NCBI RefSeq assembly: GCF_905147045.1
Contig: NC_065913.1
Location: forward strand, 2,406,001 to 2,470,000
DNA: 64,000 nt
Direction of reading: 5' to 3'
DNA from: Nymphalis io
Lineage: Eukaryota; Arthropoda; Insecta; Lepidoptera; Nymphalidae
The position numbers and the translations under genes are program-made. The notes below the pieces were generated by a model. That model ran no database searches. It saw nothing but the letters and a program-made list of their open reading frames with translations, and was not told the origin of the DNA. Positions 28,501 through 40,500 of the stretch are shown here, one piece after another (the stretch's first letter is position 1; each line of letters begins with the position of its first letter).

Positions 28501-31500
28501 TTTATTTACTGTTACTAAATATTAACATTATGCATGTATTGCATAATAATATTTTATACGATGAAAACAATAATAAATGCGCTAAATGCATGCGCTTATG
28601 TAATGTCGATATATAAGTGGGTTAGATGTTTACACAATGTTTTCAGATTACAATAACATGATTAATTATTGTATTGGAAAATAAAATAATGCTAAAATGA
28701 AATTAAGCTTTTTTGATTCACCGCGCAAAAGTCCATTTTATTTTGTCGCGTATTCACGAAATTATCGATTTCCGTGAAACTATTCTTTAACAGCAAACTT
28801 GAAGCTCAGGCACAACACGATTAAATGTCAGAAAGTGATACGCGACATTGACTATAATAATTATATTAATCGAAATGTAGTCGAAGTAAAATCAAACAGA
28901 TATAGAATACTATGGGTAAGACCTAGGTCTTACTACATAAAGACAAAGAAAGACTGTTTTTCGCTTTTAGGGACGGGACCAAATGTATCGAAATGACAAG
29001 AAAAATGCATTTTTACGGTAAGAGTAACCCGATTCTACCACAACCCTGAGCTCCGGACGACGAAACTCTTTAACGGTTTACAGCATAGAGAAGAAATTTT
29101 GTATATAATAGCTTGATTTTAAAACTTTTTTTTTTGTTATTAATTTATTTACTCATTTAAAATAAACCTTTAAATATACCTTTAATAAAAAAAAGCATTA
29201 CAGGTCTAAATTATGGTATTTCGTCGAAAGAAATGACTCACACCATAATCAACTTTGGTACGGTTTATATTCTAAAGGAGGTCATGATATCAATGCTTAC
29301 ATACATACATGCATAAGTTATTCATAAGTATCTACATCCTGTTTAACCATAGAAAATTTTGTTGTTTATGTAAATATATCTATTTTGCTTTCGTTAAGAG
29401 TATTCGACAGTATTTGTTATTTCTATCTGTTATAAAATATTTTTCATTTGTTAATAATAAATATACATATATCATATAAATTATTTATAGATAATAGGGA
29501 TTGAACATGGAAATTATTACAAATATGTTTGCACTATTTAATTTAATTCCAATCAGGTAGGTGGGTGTAGTATTGTACTCCTCGCTAGGATATAAAATAA
29601 TTTGTATCAAGGAGTACCAGTCCTATTCCCTTGTTAAATATATACTACATATATAACGTAGTACCTTAATGTCGATTCTCTTCAATTTCGCACCAAAAAC
29701 AATTACCAATTATTTATTTTTTATTTTAAGTCGATGGAAAGACATTTTATAACACATATTATGAAAGTAAATATAATAAAATCGAATATTATCCGATAAT
29801 ATTGACACAGAATGTAATTTCGGTTGGAAATTCGTAAGTAGGCAGAGGCGAGATCGCCGTGACCCACATTCTAGCCGCCATTTTGAATATTGAGTGCGCG
29901 TGCGCACCGGCGGGCCATTTCACATGATACCGCTTATCTTGAGTTTTTATTTCGTGGGTATGTGATTGTTATTTAAATTTAATAATTACTATACCATACA
30001 TAATATGGCAATAATTAAACATTCGTGTGAAAATAAATTTTTGTAATATATATAAATACAGTTATTTGTGCATTGATGATATTTTTAACATTTTCCTTCA
30101 ATATACTATATAAATAAAGAGAACATTTCTTTTGCAATGCATGGCTGAAAAACGACTATCAAACTAATATACTCACATAAAACTTATACATGAATATGCA
30201 CCGCGTCTCGGAGAAGATTTTAGTATATAACATTATTATATAAGTAGCTTAGACTTTTGAAGTGATAAATGTGTTTAATTTCTAGTTACTTTTACTAGAA
30301 ATAAAAAAAAACTAAAGTAAATCGCAATAAAATATAAGCGAAATGTCTGTAATGTAAAAAAATGCCTTTAAAAATTATTATATGAGTATTTGTAATTTAT
30401 GAAAACCAGAACAACATTTCTTTTTCTGTCTATCTAAATAATTTAATTATAATATGTACCGATGTACCGTTAAGTTACCGTTTTGATCAAAAACGGTCGT
30501 CTATGAAAAATTATTACTTAAACTTTACGTATATATTTGATACCGCTAATTTTATGTATATAAAAGCATCTTAGAATTCATTTATTTAAATAAATAAAAA
30601 GATTGATTTTTAATATCACGTGACCATAGAACGCTACTAATACAGATTCCTGACTATATATATGACAATTTTTTATCCGACACTGCCGAGCATGAGATGA
30701 ATCAGATGAATCGGTTTCGAACCCGCAATCTTCACTTAAAATTCACAAATTCTCGCCACTAAGTCATCTACGCTAGTTTAAAAGAAATCTTAATTTCGAG
30801 CAATTCACGAACATAACCTACAGCAAGACTCATTATAGAACGGTAATTAATTATAAATATTATAAAACCTTTATAGAATATTCATATAAATTAATAATAA
30901 TTTAATTTACATTTAAATTGAACTGTTCATAACAATAACGACATTCTTTATCCTGAGAACTAATTAAATATTTGTATTCAATCATTCGTCTCTCATTCTT
31001 ATGTATACATTTGTATAGCCATCCCGTTCGCACACGAGCGTTCTAATTATAGCATCTCTCTCTATTTTCAGCTCAGAAGGTGACATTAATGATACACGTG
31101 ATAACACTAAACGTTTTCTATATAACATATATATAATTGTCATTCTTTACATTTTGTTTACGAATAATATATTTACTTATTGCGGATTTATTTAAAAAAG
31201 GAATATATTTAGAAAAAGGAATTCTGTTTATCTAGTATAATTGAATGCCTAAGTGGAAGAAGGTGATATCTCATCTTGTACATCTTTCTTGTTTGTAATT
31301 TATTTCTATGTTTATTGTTGTACAATAAGGACTATTTTGGTTTGATTTTGATTCGTGAAAGGTGTCCCGAAACAAATAGATGATATTAAGTAATTTGCAG
31401 TTTTATGTCTTTGCGAAATACTCATTTGTTACGTTTAGCTCAAGTTTTAAAACGTAAGTACAAAACACCTTCATCTACTTATGTCTTCAATTAAATACTT

Positions 31501-34500
31501 ATATATTAAATATTTCGGGTCCATTATTGTATACACATTTGTAGATACGATAATAATGCTTAATGATGGATGTAATGGGCTCGTTAAAAATAAGACAATT
31601 ATCATTATATTATAATTAAATAGAATAGTCTATATAATAATATTAGTAATAATAAAAATATGCTTCGAAAATCCATACTTTTTTTTATAAATAGAATAGG
31701 TAGGCGGACGAGCTTATGGGCCACCTGATGGTAAGTGGTCACCAACGTCCATAGACATTAGCGTTATAAGAAATGTTAACCATCGCTTACCTTGGGATTG
31801 TAATTACACTGGCTCACTCATCCTGCACATGTATGAAATGAATTTAGACATTTTAATTAACAAAAGAAAATACTTCGCGTACATCCAGAAGATTAACTAT
31901 TTAACCGCAAAACTTCATCAAAACTAGTAACATATGTACATATGACATAGGTATGCCGTAACATCCGAGCTCTCGCTGACAGTAACGATATATAACCCCG
32001 TCTAGTTAATCTCAACGAATAATTTCATTTCAAGTCAGGGGAATTAAACATTATGATTTATGACTTGGTTTTGGATCGAGATGACCCAGTGATAAGAACA
32101 CTTAGAAAATTGCGAGTTCAAACCCGGGTCGAAATTAACTAATTAATCAGTGTCTTTAATTCATCTTGTGCTCAGTGGTAAGGGCATACATAGTGAACAT
32201 GCGTCAGTTAAAACTTGTGCCACGTATTGTGTATCCACGCTTATTGGAGAACAGTCCAAGATCCAAACCGTCCCCTTAAAATCAAAGAAGGCCTTAACCC
32301 AGCGGTGGAACATTTACAGGACCACCGAGATTTACAGTAAATTAAGTTACAATTACTTAGTTCACTAAGTATCGGTGATGCTTGATGTCTTATTAAAGCG
32401 TTTACACAGAATTTGCAAATTTGTTTGCAATTCTATTATATTTATAAGCCGATATGGCCTAGTGGTTAGAACGCGTGAATCTTAACTGATGATCTTGGGT
32501 TCAAACCCGGGCAAGCACCACTGAATTTTCATGTGCTTAATTTGTGTTTATAATTCATCTCGTGCTTGACGGTGAAGGAAAACGTCGCGAGGAAACCTGC
32601 ATGTGTTTAATTTCATTGAAATTCTGCCACATGTGTATTCTACCAACCCGCATTGGAGCAGCGTAGTGGAATAAGCTGCAAACCTTCTCCTCAAAAATGG
32701 AGAGGGGGCCTTAGCCCAGCAGTGGGACATTAACAGGCTGCTACTGTACTGTTGAAATTCTATAGAAATCACCGTCAATCGCACAAAACTCTGAGACATT
32801 TCATTGACAACTTAATTACAGAAAATTATATAATTAAAGTGTGTTGCGTGAACGCAGCTTTAATCAAATCAGAATATATTAATTTATGGAAATTCATAAT
32901 ATTTTAAAATTTTATTTTAATTTTTAAAAGTATAATCAAACAATAAATTGCAATAACTGTGATTAGTTCAATTTAGAAGACATTTCATCGTTAATGACTT
33001 GACACTGATAATAATAAGGATATACTTTTTATTTACGGCTTCACCTATAAATGGTCCCTCCCATGATAGTAAAAAAATTCTAATGAATGTCAAATCAATG
33101 ATGACAGAAAGAGAGCAATCAGTGTTTAAATAAACATCCGCTTTGCAACGTTATAAACGTAAGGCCGCAATGTTTTAATTGATAATGCCGTTGGTCTTAC
33201 GCCTGCACTCTCCCCGGTTATGTCGAATTCCTGCCCCATCAGACTATGAGAATAATTAGGGGATGGAAACACCACTAAAACATCTTATCAGAATAGTTGC
33301 CATGGCCGTAATTACACTGGCTAACTCACGATTCATACGGAACACACTACGAAATCTACCCTCCGTTAAAGTTATTCCGCATCATTAATACGATTCCGTA
33401 ATACATTTCTCTTAAAATATTCTAAGAATGATTAACACAAGTCATCATAATCCATTTAAATTTGAACCTTATTCCGTTGCAATAAAGAGAACGTTTTGTA
33501 ACCAAATAAAATAAGAAAAACAATTGATATGAAATTCTATTTGTTTAAAATCAAAGTCTAAAATCAATTGTATTTTAATCTTGTACATTTTGTTAGTGTT
33601 AAACGATATTGAGCTCTATGTACTTATTTTAAGGTATAAATGTTTGTGTTATTTAATTCCATAGGTTACAGGAGACAGACGGTCATCGACGTTTTGTTTA
33701 TGACATTCCTCTTGCATTTGTCATATAAATAGCTTTGTAAATACGAATTATGTGTATTGTTACAAGACGAGATGGTCCAGTGGTTAGAACACGAGAATCT
33801 TAACCGATGATCGTGGGTTCAAACCCGGGCAAGCACCACTATGCTTTTAATTTCACTATTGTCGCATTGTTTTAATAACAATAAAATATTTAATTTCTAC
33901 TAAGGCAAATAGGGCATCATATTTTTTTCCTATACAAATTTGATTCAAAATAAAATACTTTATAAATGCTGGCTCTTAAGAGTAAAATAAACGCAGTTAT
34001 AAACGGTTCTGAATTTAAATTCTACTTAAAATGACCGTCAATATCAATGAAACTAAATACTCATTCTTTTATAGGGACATAACATCAAAGAATCTGTTTC
34101 GATCGATCTATTTATTAATATACAAAATTTTACGGAAAAATCAGTGCCAGAGGTCAAAGTTCGTAATGAATGTATGTCGCTGAGTCACGCTATATATAGA
34201 GAACCGTTTAAATGGATTCCTAAAAGCCACACAAAACACACCACACCACAATAGCTCATTGCTATAACATAAATGATATTAAACAGCCTCATCATTTGAA
34301 GCCCATCACGACCAGCAAGTACCACATACATCATAACATCGAACAGCAACATTACATATTAAAAAAAGACGGTACCTACCATTGCCATAATATAAGAGGA
34401 AAGATATGTTTGTTTGTGAACGATAAACTTTGAAACTACTGAACCGATTTTGATGATTCTTTCGCCATTAGATAGGTACTTTATCCAGAATGAACATAGG

Positions 34501-37500
34501 TTATATTTCATTACTGTAATAATAAGAGTCCTGTAGTCATGAGCAAAGCCGTGAGCATAGATTACGTTATGATAATTAAATTATAAGAAAATAAAAAAAC
34601 TATTGTATCAGAAACACTTTGTAATAAACCAATATTAGATAGCTTAGTAGTAGCATGTTTAGGCCCGAGTATGTATTGTGGTGAGTGGTACTCAAATGTT
34701 ACTAAGTTACAGTATGGTGAGTGGTATGAATGTAATTACGAGGGATAACAACTTGAATCCAATAGAATGAGCGCTGATACCTATTACAGCTATAGAGGTG
34801 ACCACTTACCATTCGATGGTCAATCGAATCGATATCAAATCAAAATATACTTGATTTAAGTATGCTCTTGGATAGTCATATTACAACATGAATTAAGTTT
34901 CAAACTACCATCGGTTTGGATGTAGATTCTATCCATCAGAATCGGCAAGAAATCTTTTTTGTCAATCATAATTATATAGACACTTAGTTATATTTATATT
35001 ATGCTTAAAAACCTAAAACCACCGCATACTAACGCCATGTTTTTTTATCAACCAGTATATATTATTATAATATGCCTTATTTATAAATAACATATGTATA
35101 TAAACATAAACAAAAATACTTTTTCATATGGATATAATGTTTGATGAAGTGAACCCATCACACCCTAACAGAAACATATGACAATCATTAAAATGAGATA
35201 GATGGATATCTTATACAAATTATTACTGGTTTTACAATTTATTGCTGAGGTCGGATTTGCAACTTGTAATCTGTCAAATATTATTAGAATAATACGCCAA
35301 GAAAGCGTATACTTAAAAAACTATTCTAATCTTTATATTACACAGCGATAAAATTTATTTTTCAATAAACAAATTTACTAAAGCCACGTATCGTGATTTG
35401 CAAAGAATCCAGTTAAAATTTCGTACTCGTTCTAGTTTCTTATTCAAAGATTTATCCGTCTTTTTCTATCATACAATATATCATATCTGCTATCACTCTT
35501 GTAGACCGTGACCTACATGCCCGGCGTTCGCTAATTTGGGTATAATACTAGTAATTTAAATCGTCGCGGTTCGCGTTAAAGATGTTTTGACGAAAGGGCC
35601 TTTTTCATATTGCCGGTTAATCGTTAAAGTGTGTCGTCGGTTGGTTGTGATAAATAACAGATTAAATTCATTTATTATGAAAACGTATATTTCTAAACAG
35701 GTGTATTTTTTATAAGTTAGTAATTGTTTTTATTTTACCCTAAGTTTTTTAAAGGTCCAATTTTGCGAAATTTGAGATGACAACCAGATGTCATCTTATA
35801 TTTCGCAAATCCCATCCCATGTATAGTTGTGTACAGTTTGGACTGTATTTTTTAGATGTCTATACTGTGTATTCTTGATGTTCTCGAAATTCGTTTCTGT
35901 GCATTTATAATATACCTATAAATTTATGTGTGCGAGTTTGTGTATAAAGGTATTTTTATGATTTTTTTTTGCATATATACAAAACATATAATATTAGGTG
36001 TCTTTACTTCATTTTATTTATTAAACAGATGCCCCATATGCTCGAAACGTTAATAAATAGTTTAGACGAGTCAATTACAAATGAGTTTAATTTTTTCAGA
36101 TTTCATTTCATTTCATTACCTCAATCGCACTTCCCTCTAATAGTAACATAGCAATACGAAGAACTGACATAGCAATACGAAGAACTGATGGTTAGCAATA
36201 AAATATCTCATAATTTTGTAATTCCCACACAGAACCTGCATAAATCTCCACAATTTTAGACTCGATGTTAAAATTTTGTTAGTTACATTTTAACGTAATA
36301 TTACAATTAAAGTGGAACATTTAAAAATACCTGCCCGTGTTTACTTGAACCAGTTCACCGTAATTAATGACGATAATAGTCGCATATGGCGCCTTACCGA
36401 CAATGTTTGTCACAAATAATGTTTTCATAATAAAATTAACCATTTTTAATCGACGACTAGACACTAATAATATACTTTTAGAAGTCAATAATACATCTAC
36501 AAAAGCAACCGAGATTTTTATTTCCTTATTCTTAATACGATGCTCAATGAAACTCAGGACAAATATTTGTGTACATGAACATGTCTGTTTGTCCTGAGTC
36601 TGGGTGTAATTATCTATATAAGTATGTATTTACAAAAGAAAAATAGTATATATAGTATATCAGTTGTCTGGTTTCCATAGTACAAGCTCTGTACAAGCTT
36701 AATTTGGGATCAGATTGCCGTGTGTGAAAAATGTCCCAGGATATTTTCCTTCACGGCCGAGATGGATCAATTCAGTGGAACTGCCACTAGTTTGATCCGT
36801 GATCAGTGGAGCCATATCGACCCTTCCATATCTACCTAACTGTAATGCTTTATCTACCAAAATATATACAGTTCACCATACGTGACAGAAGATAATCATT
36901 TTATACTCCAGAAACGCTAAATTCATACGATATTTACGAAAACAATTCTCTCAAAGTTGACCTTTAATATTTACTCGTATAAGATTACACGCATTCTATC
37001 ATTGAATCCATATCTACACTCAACAGTAATGCTTTCCTTACAAAAAAATATACAGTTCACCATAGGTGACAGAATAGAAACATAAGATCAGAACGATCCG
37101 TTCAACGGTATATACTTGAGGAGTTAATACCAAGATTTACTCAAGGAATTAACTTAAAACGTAACTACCCTTCAAATTAATGATCGATTATTAATGTTTT
37201 GTTCTGTTACAAATATAGCGACACGTAACCAGCGCTGTGCAATCGACTGATAAGTTTACAACTTTCTCGTCACATTCGTTGCGTTCAACAGCTGAGCGTG
37301 AAAAACTGTTTGTTTAACCGACTTCGAGGATAAGAAATGATCTTTGAACAACACCGCGCATATCGGAGAAGCATAACAACTGTGCTATGTACTCTAACAA
37401 TTATGTTTACATTATACATTTATTTTAAATTAGTGATCGTCTCACTTAATCTTAGTATTATTAATGTTTTTTTTAAATCATAATTTTTCAAATAAATTAA

Positions 37501-40500
37501 GTATTGCAAATGATTTGAACTATGGGGTAGTTCAAATGACAAGTATATTATACAAATGATCTTCAAGTATCTTATTGTTTCCAATAAACTGTCTAAAGAC
37601 GGTTATACTAATTACAATTTACGTTTTGATTATCTAGGTCAAGAGCTTATCAAAACACTTCAAATAATAATCTAATATTTGTAACTAAATGGGTCGAGCT
37701 AATATTTTTATTATCACCGGCATAGTTAATTATGGCTATAGTACAGAGAAATACCTAATTGATCGACTGGCGACATGGATGAGATATGCTCGAAGGTAAA
37801 ATAGGAAGAAAAAAGAGTACACTGATCCCAAACGAATGGTATAAGGAAAAGCGATTGATAATAAAAAGGCATAGTTAGTTAGTTATATAAATCGTGCAGG
37901 AATAATTCCATTCGAATTTTTAACAGTTTTAATCACTTGTTATCCCATCAGTTTGTTGAACGTACGATTCCGATTCTGACTAACGGATTTTTTGTTAAGC
38001 TCATTTATCGATTGAGCACTTAAGCGCCTTAACCCGCCTGGTATCGAAGCCCTGGTGCTAGGTAAATATTTCCGAAAAAAATGTCGTTAGCAGGCAGTCA
38101 AATTATACAAAGTTCTAGTACATTTTGGGCTTAACACTTAAAAGAAACGTCTTTCAATCGATCTTAGGAACTTGGTAACAAGTCCATATAAATGAGAAAG
38201 TAAGTTATATTAAATTTAAAATAATAGGATGGTGTTACTCACGATATCATGACCCTGGCTCCCGCTACGGACGACTTCGGGCGCCATGTACTCGATGGTA
38301 CCACAGAAGCTGTAAGCCCTGCTCTCACCGCCACAGAACTCCTTCGAGAGACCGAAATCTGTCAGCACTATGTGTCCTTCCGCGTCCAGAAGGATGTTCT
38401 CCAGTTTGATGTCACGATATATAATGCCGAGCTGGGGAAAACAAATTTGATTGACTTCGGTTGATTCTTAATCTAAAACTAATCTAAATATTCGCCACTA
38501 AGATCTTGTTTGATTTTGTGTTATTTTATGAAAACGACAATATATTAGATTGTACTTGAATTTTAAATATTATTGATTGAACACTCATATACATCAATGA
38601 AATAAGAAGTTACAGGCATACTTTAATTTTTGAACGCACAACTTGTTTAAATGCTTCAATTGTAACATTATTCATACCAATAATTGGTCACTTTATATTC
38701 GTAACAACAAAACAAAGTATAATATCTTAGAAAAATAATTCGTGTCGTAAACACTTAAATTTTTACGGAAACAAATTGTATAAAACAACACATATATGAC
38801 AACATTTTGTCAAACTTTCTTAAATAAATAATACAATATTTATTATATTTGAAAAAAATTAAATTCCTGTGTTCATAAGTTTATAGTATGTATTACAATT
38901 TTTTATATTTATAGCTCAATTAAAGTCTTATTATCAAAGGCCTAGTGGTAAGAACGTGTGAATCTTAACCGATGATCGTGGGTTCAATCCCGGACAAGCA
39001 CCACTAAATTTTCATGTACCTAATTTGTGATTATAATTCAACTCGTGTTTAACGGTGAAGGAAAACATCGTGAGGAAACGTGCATGTGTCTAATTTCACT
39101 GAAATTCTGCCACACGTGTATTCCACCAACCCGCATTGGAGCAGCGTGGTGAAATAAGCTCCAAGCCATCTCATCAAAAAGGGAGAGGAGGCCTTAGCCC
39201 AGCAGTGGAACATTCACAGGCTGTTACTGTATCAAAGAAATCATTATCGCATCAATACTTTTAAGTCCATGTTTCGCTCAACACATTGAACCTCGCAAGC
39301 TACGACGAGTGATGGATGGACTGTCATACATGAAATGAAAGTATGAATGTATTTTCCTGTAAATCACCTTATGTAACTGCTCAAGCGCCAGTATAATCTC
39401 CGCGATGTATATGCGAACTTCGTTTTCATGGAAGTGTTCCCGTTGGTAAAGATGTGTGAACAGTTCCCCACCGGCGACGTAGTCTGTGGAAAGAAAAACC
39501 TAATTAATTAAATGATTAGAAATCGATGTTATGCTATAAGACAGCCTCTGCCTACCATTTTTTTAAGCCCTAATACAAAAAGGTTATATGGGTTATATAT
39601 AACGTATGTATAACGTATGTATCTCCTGGTGACCACTAAACGACGCTATGTGAAAAATAAGAACATAAAATATAACCTGTATTGTTTATAATCATATTAT
39701 ATTCAACTTAACAAAGATGAAATAATTAATCACCGCGTTACAAATCAATTACAACAATTCCATATGTTTATTTGCTTTTTGCTTTGCACTTGCCAGTCGC
39801 TGTCTGGTAGTCCATTTGAGCTCCCTATCCAAAATCTGCAGCATCTGTTGTTAAAAAATGATGAATCGAATCCGAATGCAACGTTTTTTGTGGCCGTGAT
39901 TTCTTCAGGGTTTTGATCCACCATACTAAATCCTTTATTGCTGTTGTCTATTTCTTCTGTAGTTTATTTCTTCGTCTTCATCGATTTTCTTCTCGCTAGT
40001 ATCCGAGACTGTAGCTGCAGTTGGCTGCAATGCTCAAGGAACTACAAAATTGGCAAAATTTAGGGAAATTTAGACCAAAATAGCTTGCGTTTCTCTTAAT
40101 GAGATTGTTTGTTTTGGACCAGGCGATTTGCAATAGACAATATCTTCTCTATCTTTTTTCTGGAAAGGCATTTGAAATTTGACTTGGTGTTGCAAACAAT
40201 TCCTAGGACATCGACTTTCTGAGTTGGTCTGACTTCAGATTTCTCGTAGTTTATGGTCCATCCCAGTGTCTCGAGTTTTCTTATTCCTAAGTCTACTTGG
40301 GATTGAAGGCATACTTCCGATTGATTTACAATGAGGAAATCATCCAAATAAACGAGCACCCTCAAATCTTGATTGCGCAGATGCTGTGCTACCCAGTTGG
40401 TCAATGGAGCAAAATTCTTTGGAGCGCATGACAGTCCGACTGGGAGGCAATTCATCTGTAGAACCTTTCGTTTGTAGACTAGTCGCAAGAACCGTCGATG

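Larger units (their letters stand above)
3622..38242 (-). other. 34.6-kb JIL-1 intron between catalytic-core exons D and E
   Basis: Bounded by the exon D donor (GTGAGT, reading down from 38242) and the exon E acceptor (GCAG at 3622-3625 and up). It contains the majority of the window's SINEs, MITEs and simple repeats. I found no protein-coding exon of another gene inside it. Short frames here are repeat-derived or show no homology. Confidence 0.85.
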
